Notes: generated by a model not told the origin, from the sequence alone. A DNA stretch of 64,000 bases from Elymus sibiricus (GCA_039707655.1 CM077675.1:416453162-416517161), one strand, 5' to 3'. Positions 40,350 through 53,800 are shown, counted from the stretch's first letter. Program-made: numbers and translations.

Positions 40350-43300
40350 CGTGGTAAAAATGGCCTTGCTGGCGTTGGACCCGACGCTAGCAGTATTTGG
40401 AATACCTATGGTGTTGGATTGTTTTGTACGCCGGCATTATGATATGTATCTATGGCGTTCACATTATTCCAATGTCACAAATACAGAAAAACACTGCAGA
40501 CGTTGTAATTTCGCAGCACGCCATAACTTAGTTTGTAAGCATCGGAAAATCGCTGCCATGACATCGGGAAACAGCAAAGTCCGCATGGCAGAATAAGGAA
40601 ACAAGAAACGGCAATTCAAAGACATTCAAGATAACTATGTAACGTCGTACATAGTGCTTAAATAATTAGTTAAGATAGCTAGTCAAGTTTTAAATTACGA
40701 TAACACAGAACCACACACATATATGTGATCGAAGCTAGTAGTATTGTAGAACCACAACAGCATAGGTAGGTAACACTATCCTATTACATATTGGCATAAG
40801 CATCATTAATGTATTTCTTCGACAGATCCGCCAGAGATACAGGACCGTGAGCATAAAGCCCCTACTTCCGAAGGCGAGCTTTTATCTCCTCCGGGCCGGT
40901 AGGTGCATCGCGGTTGAAAATCCTGCCATGGTCGATGACATCCTTGTTGAGAATGGTAGCAAACTTCACCTGGATGCGTCTGAACTCATCTCTGCTATTT
41001 CCCGCGCTAATTTCCTCCATTTTCTTTCCCATGCGATGACGTCTGAGTTCTTTTTAAGGCGATCTCCCTCCCGTACGTACTCCTCCATGTGGTTGATGAT
41101 GTAGTAGACGTCTATATCACAATTTTCCGGCTGCTACATGCAACAGAAGTCAGTTTTGTGGTCGAAGCTTACCGCTTTAAATTTGTCAAACTTCCGATAT
41201 CCCTATCTGATCACTCCTTCCCGGCTACTATACTCGAAAACTGCTTCATCCAAGACTTTCTTGATGCCTCTGTAGTCTTTCTTCACTTTCCTCGTCGAAT
41301 CCAAAAATAAGTTTCGGCGAACTTCGGAGTAACAACGATGAGGACACAATGTTCTCTGCGTAAAAAGTCAAGTTAATGGTTTTACGTGGAAGCATGCATA
41401 ACGAGATTGTACGAATTAAGTATACAATCTAGCTAGACAAAATGACTTACTTCGGATAGTAGGACACGAGAAGGCAGTCTTTGTACATGTTGGCAATCAT
41501 GAAGTCTGTCAAATACTTCTGCATAACTTGTCGGCACTCAGGGTGATTGCCGTTGGCCTAGTGCATGAGGTATGGGTCCACTACCATGACATCCTTGTTG
41601 AGCTCACACTTGGAAGTGTCGGCAACATTGATTGCCCATAGGCGTACGAAGGAAGAACTAAGCTTCATTAGACGAAACATGTTGAAGATGTCTTCGAACG
41701 GCACATAGAATATTTCCGCTCGGAAATTGTCGCACAAATCAAGATTTAGTGGCACCATCACTGAAAAAATTGTGTGAAATCCACCTCGAGTACCATAGAA
41801 TGCATAGTTCTCCCTACATAGAACTGTGTCATGTAGAATCCTCAATTCTGTCTGCGGAAGATCGTACGTTGAGTTCCTTCGGAAGGATGGGTTCACCCGG
41901 GGAATGGTAACTCCGCCATGCAACACGACGAACTTGTTTACTCTTCTGAACCGGCTGACTAGCATTGGCATTCTTATTACCTGGTCGCTTTCTCTTCTTC
42001 CGTGCCGGGTTAGGCTGGCTAGATATATTGTCTGGTAATGCTTTTGTGACCATCGTATTGAGTGTGTTTGGACTCACCAATGATCCCCTATGTGGCGGCA
42101 TCTATGTGTCTAGTGGCGTGAAGTCATCACTGCACAGACTCTTCTGGCAAGGAACAACATGTTCCTGTTGAACAAGCAAGTCAGGCATAGAGAATGCTTC
42201 GACAGGACCGTTATACATAGGTCCATCAAGATTGCACATACTGGCAGCTGATTTCTGATCTTTGTCAATCAGGAAGTATCGATTGAAAAGTATATTCTCC
42301 TCACCGCCGACATCCCCACCATTGACATGGTCCTCACCGCCAACATCCCCACCATAGACATGCTCCTCACCACCGACAACCACATTATCGTTTTTCTCAC
42401 CGACATGTACATTTCTGTTGTCCTCATCACTGACATGCACATAGTCGTTGTTACAAACTTCAGGTTGAATCTGACCCAAAAGAGATGGTCCTCGTCCACA
42501 TGCGTTGTCATTGTTCATCTGCTGCAAGGTTGGGGAGATTTGGATGTTTCCTAGCCGAATTTGATTCTTCGGCCACTACATTGGCCAACCTAAACATCCT
42601 GGAAGGGTTAGCTGGCTATCCGCACCCTGAGGTTGTATTGGAGGAAAAATATCTTCGAAACCCCTTACGACAACAGACAACTCAACTTTGAAGACCCCCC
42701 CCCTCCAGGCATCGGCACTCCGTGCATCATGGTATCTTTGGGGTGAATGATTGAGCCAATTGCAACTTTAACCAGCTCACCGCTCACATAAGCGAGGTGA
42801 CTACATGGAGTATCTTTTGTAAGAGCGTTGAGAGCAGCAATTAGCAAGGGGTTGCCAATGAAAGAGATAGAGGGGCTGCTATCTTCGGCAAAGGTTGGAT
42901 GACAACGTTTCCAAATTCTCCGTTCTTGATCCAATTCTTCAGGCTCTCGGTTATTGAAGGTAGCATGGCTTGGGCATGGGCTTGGCTTTGAATGTTGATG
43001 CATTCTTCAATGTTGGCTGTGGCTGCGGATATGGCTTCCAGTACTTTCTGTTCGATGCTCCGCTTGTTGGCTCTCCTTTTCTGCCGTTGCAGATCGCGGT
43101 CTTCGGGATAATGATAGTCCCATTTGGCATCGCATCTAGCACAGTTCACACGCCAACCCGCTAGCGGTACTAATGGCTCCTTGACAAGGGTAATTTTGAT
43201 CGACCGGTTAAGAGGAGTGGTCCACCTAGCCGTCGACCCTTGCGGGCTCTGAGGTTTCGCATGCTGCTTTGCCAGTTCTTCTTCTAGTTTCCTCGTTTGG

Positions 43301-43484
43301 TGATCCATGGAAAATTACCTTGTCTTATGATCATAATGGTACTGCCCCTTGACATAGTTATATTCGAGGGGGCCCTTGAATTGCTCGAAGTGGATTGGGA
43401 TGCCCTCTGCTGCATGTGCAGCGTCCTGCTTGTCCCATACGGGCTTCTTTCCAACAAAACCACGGCTGCTGAGGGTGTGGTTAC
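40350..43484 (-). mobile_element. second CACTA element, degenerate, minus orientation, cut by a gypsy LTR
   Basis: Several minus-strand frames match the layout of CACTA second genes: GFVGKKPVWDKQDAAHAAEG (43470-43400), an acidic/charged region, then a pre-protease domain (FVRLWAINVADTSKC, near 41620) and a Ulp1-like tail (about 41050-41340). The right end is interrupted at 43484/43485 by the gypsy 5' LTR. A CTGGCGTTGGACCCGACGCTAG fold-back-like phrase near 40370 may mark the subterminal region on the left, but no CACTA terminus was found, so the left edge is approximate. Confidence 0.65.
41000..43480 (-). pseudogene. CACTA second-gene remains with damaged Ulp1-like protease
   Basis: Fragments in at least three frames: residues around KKPVWDKQDAAHAAEG; then MDHQTRKLEEELAKQ with WRVNCARCDAKWDYHYPEDR (43308-42841); LLIAALNALTKDTPCSHLAY (near 42830-42770); a region of repeated GEEHVYGGDVGGED-like tandem residues (42450-42300); NSTYDLPQTELRILHD to VMVVDPYLM (41971-41558); and CDIDVYYIINHMEEYVREGD (near 41100). 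In Ulp1 proteases the last segment should read Q-x5-C-G-Y-Y; here the residue aligned with the nucleophilic Cys appears to be Asp, though the alignment is by eye. It is non-functional. Confidence 0.6.
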
Positions 43485-44878
43485 TGATACGTCTCCAACG
43501 TATCTACTTTTCCAAACATTTTTGCTCTTGTTTTGGACTCTAATTTGCATGATTTGAATGAAACTAACCCGGACTGATGTTGTTTTCAGCAGAACTACCT
43601 TGATGTTATTTTTGTGCAGAAATAAAAGTTCTTGGAATTGGACGAAACTTTTTGTGAATTTTTTCTATAATATATAATGAATTATGGAGCTAAGAACTAC
43701 TAGAGGAGGGCTGCCAGGGGACACAAGGCAACAGGGCGCGGCCCAGTCCCTGGCCACGCCCTGTTGTGTGGTGGGTCCCACGCAGCTCCTCCGACCCTAA
43801 TTCCAGTCCTATAAATTCACATCTTTGGAGAAAAAATAGGAGAGAAGATTTCATCGCGTTTTACGAGACGGAGCCACCGCCACCTCCTGTTCTTCCTCGG
43901 GAGGGCTGATCTGGAGTCAGTTTGGGGCTCCAGAGAGGGGTATCCATCGTCGTCGTTATCACCAACCCTTCTTCATCAACACCGCCATGATGCTCACCAC
44001 CGGGAATGAGTAATTCCTTTGTAGGCTTGTTATACAGTGATGTGATTGGATGAGATTGATCATGTAATCGAGTTAAGTTTGATAGGGCTTGATCCCTAGT
44101 GTGCACTATGTTCCGAGATTGATGTTGCTATGAGTTTTCTATGATTAATGCTTGTCACTAGGGCCCGAGTGCCATGATTTCAGATCTGAACCTATGATGT
44201 TTTCATGAATATAAGAGTGATTTGGATCCTATCTTGCAAGTTGTATGCACCTAGTACGTGTTATGATCTGCATACCCCAAGGTGACAATAATTGGGATTC
44301 TTTCCGGTGATTGCCGTAGTTTGGGGAGTTCATGTATTCACCATGTGTTAATGCTTTGTTCTGGTTCTCTATTAAAAGGAGGCCTTAATATCCCTTAGTT
44401 TCCAATCGGACCCCGCTGCCACGGGAGGGTAGGACAAAAGATGTCATACAAGTTCTTATCGCAAGCACGTATGACTATATACGGAATACATGCCTAAATT
44501 ATATTGATGAATTGGAGCTAGTTCTGTGTCGCCCTAGTGTGTAACTGTTACATGATTGATGTCATCTAAATCATTATCCATCACTGATCCACGTGCCTAT
44601 GCTTTTCACATATTGAATCTTGCTAAGTTACTACTGTCGCCGCTACCGTTACAACTGCGACATAATTGCTGCTATCACTGTCGATTTTACTATTGCTACT
44701 ATTATCTGCCATGCTACTAAATCTTTGTTGCAGAAAGATATCACAGGTGTGGTTGAATTGACAACTCAACTGCTAAGGCCGATAAATATTCTTTGGCTCC
44801 CCTTGTGTGGAATCAAGAAATCAGGGTGAAATACTACCCGCGAAGACTATTGCGATCCCCTATACTTGTGGGTTACCA
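43485..44878 (+). repeat. 5' LTR of the gypsy element
   Basis: 1394 bp from TGATACGTCTCCAACG to CTTGTGGGTTACCA (expected TGAT...ATCA ends, one base drifted). It contains CAGTCCTATAAATTCAC near 43807 as promoter TATA. The 43720-43790 GGCAACAGGGCGCG...GTGGTGGGTCCCAC block recurs inside the element near 58900. Confidence 0.85.
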
Positions 44879-44889
44879 AGACCTTTTTC

Positions 44890-44907
44890 TGGTGCCGTTT
44901 CCGGGGA
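44890..44907 (+). promoter_or_regulatory. tRNA-Asp-type primer-binding site
   Basis: TGGTGCCGTTTCCGGGGA starts 11 bases after the LTR and matches the TGGCGCCGTTGCCGGGGA consensus of Athila-like gypsy elements with two changes. Confidence 0.8.
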
Positions 44908-44954
44908 GCATAGCTATATTTATTGTGTTAACTTGAGGATATCCAATTGGTACT

Positions 44955-45266
44955 ATGACGAATCTGAAAGATACTCGAACTAAGATTGTCCTCTCTCGTA
45001 CGAGAGCAGGTAAGGAACTGGCATCTAGCTCTGCTTTTGATTCATCTACTCTTCTGAATCAGCTTATGACACCACCACATGTTGCTCATTCTAATACGTC
45101 ACATGAACTTGATGATACTACTTCTGAAATTACTGATGATACTACTGCTACACATGATCAAATTGAAACTGTGTCACTGAATGAATTACTTGATGCTCAT
45201 TTGCTAAAGCTAGAGAACTTGAAAATGCTGAAACTGATGAAGATTTTGAATCACCTACTTCACCTC
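44955..45266 (+). pseudogene. gypsy gag, N-terminal part (cut by nested element)
   Basis: The frame starts MTNLKDTRTKIVLSRTRAG and is rich in Thr/Asp; at 45267 the LTR of a nested element interrupts it. The next piece of the same reading sequence, ...YELSYVLEGYVMDEEVGRD, lies at 54720-54790, directly after the nested element, followed by the solo LTR. Confidence 0.75.
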
Positions 45267-45757
45267 TGTCGGTGTCAAAACCGGCAGATCTCGGGTAGGG
45301 GGTCCCGAGCTGTGGATCTTGGATCAATGGGGAACAGGAAACAGGGAGACGGTGTTTAACTAGGTTCGGGCCCTCTCGAAGAGGTAAAACCATACGTCCT
45401 GCTTTGATTGTATTGATGAGTGTATGATAATTACAGAGTCGATCTACCACGAGATCAGATGAACTAAACCCTAGATGAGTAGGAGTAATGGTTCTGCCCC
45501 CTAGAAGCTAAACCCTCTGGTTTATATAGACACTAGGGGTACCTAGGGTTACACGTAGTCGGTTATCATCAAGGGATCAATCCGTCGATCTAGCCATCTT
45601 GACTTGGAGTACACACCAAGGCACCAAAGGTCTCCTTCCTGGATACGAGGTTAACTTGTAGTTCGGCTTCCATGTATTGAGCGCAAAGTGGCCCACCTGT
45701 CCGGCCTTTGGGAAATAGGACGGCGGCCCGAGGACCCCTTAGTCCCGGACTCCCTCG
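45267..45757 (-). repeat. LTR of nested gypsy element (3' LTR in sense)
   Basis: 491 bp, plus strand TGTCGGTGTCAAAACCGG to GTCCCGGACTCCCTCG; the last base differs from the partner's CA end. Contains the minus-strand TATATAAACC promoter motif near 45520. Confidence 0.9.
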
Positions 45758-46197
45758 GTAGCCCTCGAACTAGCCTCCAATGCCGAGGTCCTCACTCACT
45801 AGCAGTCCTGAAAAATTCTTTGGCTTGCAGGGCAAGTTCTCATCCTCCTCTATGTTCGGCCGATGCTAGTCCGGCCACCGATGATTCCTCATTTTCCGAA
45901 TACTATGCGTTTCCCATCCACGAAGGCCATTAGCTCAGGTATGAATAGTGCCTTCGTCTAACAACTTTTGGCGAAGGGTCGTGACCGGTCATGACTCCAG
46001 ACCAGTTATGAAAACTCGATTCGCAGTTTGAGGCTGCCGCTTTACTGACACGTTCCATCAATAAAGAGATCGTGCCCCGTTCTTTGCAGGATATGATCAA
46101 TGTTTTGGGTTATCCCAGGTGCCCATAACGGCACAATTTTATCGGGGCGTGGCGATGTCTGCGGCGTAACAAAGGGACTCTTGGTATTACGGCTGCC

Positions 46198-46205
46198 TAT
46201 AAAAG
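46198..46205 (+). promoter_or_regulatory. TATA box of the antisense gene in the nested gypsy element
   Basis: TATAAAAG lies 129-136 bp before the ATG at 46334, on the strand opposite to the retroelement's own genes. Confidence 0.6.
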
Positions 46206-46333
46206 GGAGAAAGCCACAAAAGCCTCCACACTTTTCATAGGTCCTCCATATCCACTGCCTCCCCAATCTTCAGAGCTCTAGCACTCAGATCCACTCTTCT
46301 CCCGTTCTCCCCAGCCACAACCCTAGCTCGTCC

Positions 46334-49300
46334 ATGGCCGGCTCGGGCTCCAAGGTCTAGTGGGAGGTTTCTTGCATCACTAACGACGACATCATCAAGC
46401 TGAAGCACGCCGGGTACCTCTCAGCCAACATCGTCCACCGCGCTGCCGAGGAGGGCCAGGTCATCCCCACGCCGTGGCCGGGCGAGAGGGTGGTGTTCAT
46501 CCCCCATTTCCTTCGAGGGCTTGGCTTCCCACTCCATCCCTTCGTCAGGGGGCTGGTATTTTTCTACGGTCTAGATTTCCATGATCTCCCCCCAAATTCC
46601 TTTTTGCACATCTCGGCCTTCATCCTCGTATGCGAAGCTTTCCTGCGGGGCCAGCCACACTTCGGCTTGTGGCTGAAAATCTTCAACGTCAAGCCGAAGA
46701 TAGTTAACAGTCAACACGCAGACTGTGAGGGGATGGGGATTCGCAAACTCCCTCGTGTCGAGTGGCCAGACGACACTTTCATCGACACTGTCAAAGTCTG
46801 GCCGAAGGAGTGGATTTACATTACTGAGCCACGTGAAGCGGAGTGGGCAGCTCCCACCGAATTCAGATCCGGACCTGCCAAGAGGTTGGTGTCGTGTGTC
46901 AAGAAGGCGCTCGACTGGGGGCAGGAAGTAGAGGTGAAGCTCCTGCAAAAATGGAACTCCTAGATAATAGAGCAGAACATTGCCCTGACCAACGTGATTC
47001 AGGTCGTGCCCCGGCGTCGCCTACCCTGCCAACATCGGGCCTCCCCAATGTGGGCTTACAAGGCTGATCACCCTTCCAACGTGCACCACTTCTACCGCAC
47101 CACCCACAAAAAGCTATGGAAAGTGATGTTCAAGCCCCAGAAGGACTGGCCGCACCAGGAGGAAGACCTCGGTCTCGACGCCGAAACCCCTCCTACTGCG
47201 GTATAATAAAGTTTGCATCTTTCATTTAGGTTCTTCCTTCTGACAAGGAATTTTAACCCCTTCTTCCTTGACTTTGCATAAATGGCTGGCGAAGGCCGTG
47301 AAGATTGATGGCCCTGCCCCACTGCCCGAAGAACCCCGGTCGCCCTTATTGACGGCGATGATGGTCGAGGCACCGTACTCGGCGCCGGAGAAGAACGAGA
47401 AGAAGAAAGGGGAGGCACGAGAGGGCCTCCGCCCCCGAGGACCCCAAACACTAGGTCCGGGAAAACCAATGCTTCCTCTGCTCATGATGAAGAGCAGGAG
47501 GAGGATAGGGAGGAGAGCGGTTCCTCCCGAACAAGGAGGAGGACGGCGTCTGACGACGCTGACGAGGGACTGCCTCCTCCCGCCCCGAAGAAGCCGGGCA
47601 GAACCAAGTTGGTCCTGTCTGATGACAGCTCGGACTCCGCAAAAGGGTCCAAGGCTTATGATCTGGTTTCTCGATGGAACCCCAGTCAAGCCCGCGGCTA
47701 CAAGGTATTAATCTGAAGACTCTTCCTTGTATTCATGTCAAGGTGTGTTACTAACCAAATGACTGACTTTCATATTGTAGCCCACCACGTGAGCTCCCCA
47801 CCGAGCAGACCTCGGAGGGAGATTCTCCGCCATCCACATTGGCGGAGAGTGGGACCGTGTCACGCACCACCCTCCACCTGTTGCGGATGAGGCCATGGAG
47901 GTGTTGTCTCAAAGGACCCCTCCCCTATCAAATACGGGGGGATGTGGTGACGATATCATGGCTGAGGCCAATGCTTCGATCGCCGAAGACCAGGAGGGAG
48001 GTTCCCTTCTGGCGGATAAAAATGGGGAGCCCGGTCAACCCCAGCTCTTCCCAAAGACTGTTCCGGAGATCGCCCCGGAGCCTGCCCCGAAGACCACTCC
48101 GGAGACTGCCTAGTGCATGCCCCAAAGACTGCCCCGGAGTCATCCATTCCTGACTCCATCGAAGGGGGAGCCGAGGTACCTCTACGAGCGTCACCTGCAG
48201 TGGAGCAGGCCAATACCGGGTGGCCGGCCGTGATGGAGGAGCGTTAAATGGCCCCTCCATTACTGAATAACATCGCACTCTCCTGGGTGCGGTTTTGCAA
48301 AGCATTTAGTCCGTCGACAGTGGGCTGAAGGAGGCTTTCGGAGGCCTCTTGGCGGGCTTCAAGGTAAATAATTTAATATCCTTCTACAAAGAGATTTTAC
48401 TTTGTGTAATCCTTATATATAGCAGCCCCCAAGCCCTGTTTGAGTTTGAAAAAACTCGAGCGGGGGTCGAATAGTGCAAGGATCACCGATAATAGCAAAA
48501 AAATGAATCGTAGCCCCTGAGTCTCTAGCCGGATTGAAGTAAAATCCGAGTAGAGGGTCGAAAAACCGATAACTCAGGGGTCTAACGTGTATAAACTGTT
48601 ATGCAGGCCTCGTCCTCGGCGGCAGCCGCCAATGCCACGGAGCTAGCTGAGATGAATCGGAAGCTCAAGAGCTCCGATGAAGAGCTCAATCGTCTCAACA
48701 AGCGGTTTGACGAAGCGCAAGGTAAGTCCAAGCTAGATTGTCTTAGCATCTTGAATTTCCTCAGTATATGAAGTATTCGGATTATTATCCCTAAGCGTGG
48801 GATGTCTGTTATGACTGCAGCTATCACCGCGGAGGTCAAGAGCCTCAAGGCCAAGCTGGAGAGGGCGAGGCAGGAGACCGAAGAGCAGAAGAGGGCAGCC
48901 GAACAAGCGGCCGCCGACCTGTCGTCGACAAGGACGCCCCAAGAGAAGCACAAGGCTAGGGTGGCCGAGGTGCAGCAGAAGCTCAAGGATGCTGTCACTA
49001 AATGTGAAGCCCTTGAGCTTAAAAATAAAGAGCAAACCTCCAAGCTAACATCGGTTAAGTTGGCGGCTCAAGAGGCACGGCAGGATTGCCAAAAGGTGCT
49101 CCGCGAGGTCCAGTTCATTGCGGACGGTAAGTCGTACTTACTGCAATGCCCTTTTGGTGGCAGCTTCGTACTGCTTACTCGACTACGGCGTTCTGCAGGC
49201 GCTTTCTCGGATCTGCCGAAGAGTGTGGCAGATGCGGCCAGAAATTATGTCGTCCGGGACGGGGACGTCGAACAGCGGTTGTTCTGGACGCAGTTTCAGG

Positions 49301-49683
49301 CCCCCCAGCATCCTCCCCTCCTAGCTGACCAAATGAAGCAGCTGATGGAGCTGCACCGGATGGCGGAGCCAGTCATGAAAGACCTCTTCATCAGGCTTTG
49401 GCCTGCAGAGCCGCTGCCGAATAGCTACTTCGGCCTCGTGCAGAGGCTCTACGATGATGCGCCCCAGATCGACGTCCTGAAGTGCTCTGTCTACATTAAA
49501 GGAGCTCGGTTGGCGTTTGCAAAGACCATGATGCACTGGCCGAGGATTAAGCCAATAGAGATGGCCACCGGGCCCCCGCCTCCTGGAAAGGAGCACAGGT
49601 GCCCCGAGCAATATTTCCCCAATGTTATGGTTGGTGCTCGGGAGATAGAGGCCCAGTGCTCCAAAGATGTAATTTTGGAGTGA
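46334..49683 (+). pseudogene. multi-exon antisense gene of the gypsy element (putative gypsy-type transposon domain, PF04195-like)
   Basis: Starts MAGSGSKV, a TAG stop at codon 9 (46358), then WEVSCITNDDIIKLKHAGYL, RVVFIPHFLRGLGFPLHPFV, FFYGLDFHDLPPNSFLHISA and SDY-like WIYITEPREAEW, the plant Transposase_28/putative gypsy domain. After 46963 the frame is stopped, and later exons lie at about 48607-48720 (coiled coil), 48821-49126 and 49199-49683 (LADQMKQLMELHRM, RLWPAEPLPNSYFGLVQRLY, ending KDVILE), joined at GT-AG sites. The 49127-49198 intron is 72 bp and in frame, so retention would add 24 residues. Function unknown; antisense ORFs of this type are known from large grass gypsy elements. 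Confidence 0.7.
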
Positions 49684-49689
49684 TAATGT

Positions 49690-50880
49690 TATCATGTATC
49701 TAATAATAGTTAGACTTTTGCTAATTATAATGCGGTTGCTTTGCATGGTCTATCATGCTTAGCTTTGTTTATTTTGACTCCTGTGTGGCCGTCTTATTCT
49801 GAAAGTTGCCAGTCTTCGGCTTCAGCCCCCTTGTAGATGCTACAAGCGGTGTTTCAACCTTCGCACTTTAACCCTTGGACGACGTCTCGGTGCCCGTAGG
49901 CGGTAGGGCACAAGGAAAATGAGGCAACTGGACTATGTGGCTTTATTGCTTTCACTTAGCCGTAGGAGCTTGACTGCGGAGGCTAGTGACTAGCCCCCAG
50001 TGTTTGTGGTGGTTGGCAGCGCCGAGGTTAGTACCATAACCACTTGATTTGTGCGAATACAAACCCTTCGTGTGACACGGCGTAACCTCCAACGATTTTT
50101 AGTTTGACACTTGTCATCGGATCGCAGACCGGTCCCCGCTTATTATGATAGTCAGTTTTCTGCTTTCTCCACTGAGGTACTTAACCGGACAAGCTGGAAG
50201 CACAATCGCAGTGGTTCTCCCTTTACCGTCCTAACCGAACGTGCGGAATGTAAGAGGGCAAACACAGGAGTCAGGCAACCCAACTATTGACCCAAGACAT
50301 AATTCGGGACTGATGCATATAACGCAATATCCGAGACTTCCAGGCACATAACAAAAAGGTGTCGGAATGACACTTTGGGGCGATTGTAAATGGCCAAGCC
50401 CCCGGTATATTAACCAGCTTCATCTACCATGTGTACCGAACAAGGTTGCTTTGGCCTCGAAGAGCGGAGATGGGGGCAAAAATACTATGCAACACAAATG
50501 ATCGCGGTAAGACTGGCGAAAATGGTTTTAGCTTTTCGGAGCCCTCGTGACGTCGAACCGTACAATCCGCACTGCCGAAGCAACTGTTATGTATACTTTA
50601 TTGTAAGATAAACTTTTGCACATGAAAGGTTGATACAGGGTTCTTTATGAGTGGTTTTACATCCTTACTGCGCCCTGTCGCACGTCTGCGCCTTTGCTCT
50701 GGATCTCCTTGAGAGGAGGTGGTAATCGCCGAGTGGACCTTTGGTCTTGAGAGGTTGCTGTTGCATGTTAGCTTGATGCTTGATCGGTCCGTACTAGTAC
50801 CTGTTGGTCGCCCGAAGACGAATTTGACCATAGCTCGGTCTAGCCGAACACATGGCGAGCCCCCACAGCTTCCCATGGTA
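49690..50880. other. non-coding centre of the nested gypsy element
   Basis: Between the convergent gag-protease (minus) and antisense gene (plus). Includes GAAGCCCCCAGTG-like and AGCCCCCGGTATATT phrases but no reading frame with a recognised domain; probably shared 3' untranslated sequence. Confidence 0.5.
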
Positions 50881-53800
50881 TTTTAAACGCGAAATTATGC
50901 CTTCGGGGTACATACCTTATGGCCAGAGGGGCATGTTCCTATTTATCATGGGCGTGGGGAGGCTCTGGTAGTTGAAACAGATCTCGGGCTCGCTTGCTCA
51001 CCTTCCGTGCCTTGACGGCGGGCTGGGAGTTCAACATCTCCTTGCCAACCTGTATTTCGGCTGCTAGGGCCGCTGTGTGTTCCTCAGTCTAGAGAGAGTG
51101 CTTCGTGTTGTCGTTGACCGTGATGAAGCCCTTGGGTCCGGGCATTTTGAGCTTCATGTATGCATAGTGGGGAACGGCATTGAAGTGAGCGCATGCTATA
51201 CGGCCAAGGAGGGCGTGGTAACCGCTGCGGAAAGGGACGATGTCGAAGCTCAAGTCTTCGCTGCGAAAGTTTCGGGTGAACGGAACAATACTTCCAGCGT
51301 TATGGTGCCCGAGCAGCGAGCTTCCACGCCTGGGATGACCCCTTTAAAGGTGATATTTCTAGGCTTGATCCTTGACGGATAGATACCCATCTTTTTTACC
51401 GTTTCTGAGTAAATCAGATTGAGGCTACTGCCTCCATCCATGAGGATTCTAGTCAGATGGTACCCATCGATGACGGGATCAAGAACCAGGGCCGCCAATC
51501 CTCCATGATGGATACTGGTCGGATGGTCCCTGCAGTCAAAAGTGATCGGACATGCCGACCATGGGTTAAATTTTGGAGCTACGGGCTCGACGGCGTAGAC
51601 CTCCCGGAGAGCGCTCTTCCACTCCTTCTTCGGTATGTGCGTGACATAGATCATGTTCAAGGTTTTTACCTCAAGAGGGAATTTCTTTTGTCCTTCATTG
51701 TTTGGACCGTGGGACTCGTCGTCATCCTCACTACGGGGCCCCTTGCCTTTGTCCTCGGCTGCTAGTTTGCCGGCCTGTTTGAACACCCAACAATTACGGT
51801 TGGTGTGGTTGGCGGGCTTATCTGAAGTGTCGTGGATCTGGCATGGCCTGTCCAAAATCTTGTCCAACTGAGTAGGTCCATCCCTATCCCCTTTGGTGGG
51901 ATTCTTCCATTTTCCTGATTTGGAGTTGCTGAATCCGGCATTAATTGTCGTGTCTTTAGTGTCACCACCGTTGTGTCGGCACTTGTTCCTATTGCATCGT
52001 GGTTTCCCGTTTCCGTCCCGAGCTTCACAGGTGTCGCGGTCTCCGGGATTATTGTCTCGGCAAGCGAGCCAGTTGTCCTCGCTCGCGCAAAAGGGGCTCA
52101 TAAGTGAGGTTAGGGCCGACATTGTCCTCGGCCTCTCCTCGCCGAGCTGTCGAGCTAGCCATTCATCTCGAATGTTGTGCCTGAAAGAGGCTATTGCCTC
52201 GGCGTCCGGACAGTCAACGATTTTGTTCTTCTTAGTCAAGAACTGGGTCCAGAATTGCCTGGCTGACTCGTCGGGCCGTTGAACGACGTGGCTCAAGTCA
52301 TTGGAGTCTAGAGGTCGGACATAAGTGCCCTGAAAGTTAGCTCAGAAAGCATCCTCGAGCTCTTCCAGCTCCCGATGGAGTTTTTGGAAGGCTATTTAAC
52401 AAGTGTCACGCTGGTCCCTTAAGATTTAAAGGAAAAAAATTTAATGGCATGGAGATCATCTCCCCGAGCCATATGAACATGGAGAAGGAAATCTTCGATC
52501 CACACCGTCGGGTATGTTGTCCCGTCGTATTGTTCGATGTTTACTGGTTTAAACCCTTCGGGGAACTGGTGTCGCATCACCTCATCTGTGAAGCACAATG
52601 GGTGAGCGGTGCCCCGGACTCGGGCTACATCGTTCTGGAGGTCGGATGCCATCCGGACAAGATGCTCCTCCCGAACTCTATTGTTTCGATCGAGCCAAGC
52701 TCGATAGTCGTTCCCTCTATCGGGGCTCTGTCCTCTGGATTCATAGATGGATCTTGTGTGGCCTGCTCTAGCATCCAGGCCATGTCATAGGTCGTATGGA
52801 TCCTTAGGATATGTTGGCTCCCTTCCTCTCCTACGAGGGGGGTAGGTATATCCTCAGCCCTTCCAGCCATCCTGTCTCGTCCTCAAGGGGGGCGGTCTGG
52901 CTGGTTGTCCTGAGTACGCCTGGGGGTGCGGGCTTTGGGGCCTCGTCATGAAATTGTGGTAGCAGGCGTCAGCGCGAGTAGCTTTTATTTTGATCTGGCC
53001 ATTCATTGCCAAACCCTTCTTCAGCTGCTAGGACTTTTGTCCATTTGTCGTAGAGGGTATCTTGTCCGGATTTTGTTTGTTGTTTCTTCTTCTTCAGGCT
53101 CCGGGCAGTAGCTATCATCTACCGCTTGAACCATTCTTGATCCAGCGGGTCCTCGGGGATGATGAAATCCTCGGTCCCGAGACTGGCCTCATCTTCCGAG
53201 GGGGGAAGATAGTTGCTATCCTCTGGGTCGTTGAGGTCTTCGAAGTTACACCATCCTCATGTCCCTATGCGACATCTAACTGTTGTTCGGGGGTGGCGGG
53301 GTCGTCGAGATTTTGCATGTTGTCCGGGGTATCACCTTCTCCGGTGACCATATTGCTTTCCTTTCCTTTGCGTCCCCTGGACCGTTTGCGCTGGCGCCGG
53401 CGCTTGGGAGGCACCTCACCGCGGTTGTCGCCATTCTCGCTGGGGGTGTCTTCACCATCCTTCCCCGTGGTATTGGGGGTGTCTACCATATAGACATCAT
53501 AGGTGGATGTAACTGTCCACCGTCCAGTGGAGGTAGGGATGGCGTCGACATCTTTATCAATGTCATCGGCCTCCTCGAAGGCGTAGTCCATCATATCAGT
53601 TAAGTCCTCGATAGTGGCTACCAAGTGGGTGGTCGGTGGGACGCAAAATTCCGAGTGGCCGGCCTCAAAGCCGGCCCGAGTATAGGGCGGCGGCGGGCCA
53701 TGTGTAATATTCATCTTTTGGATCAGGGCCAGCGTCTCGCGTAAGAGTGGGAAGACGGCCGGGGTGTTCCCATGGAGTCCTCCGGAGTCGATCTCGGGCG

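Noticed and set aside
44890..44907. tRNA-Asp gene
   Set aside because: Only the 18-base complement of a tRNA 3' end is present: it is a primer-binding site, with no tRNA body.
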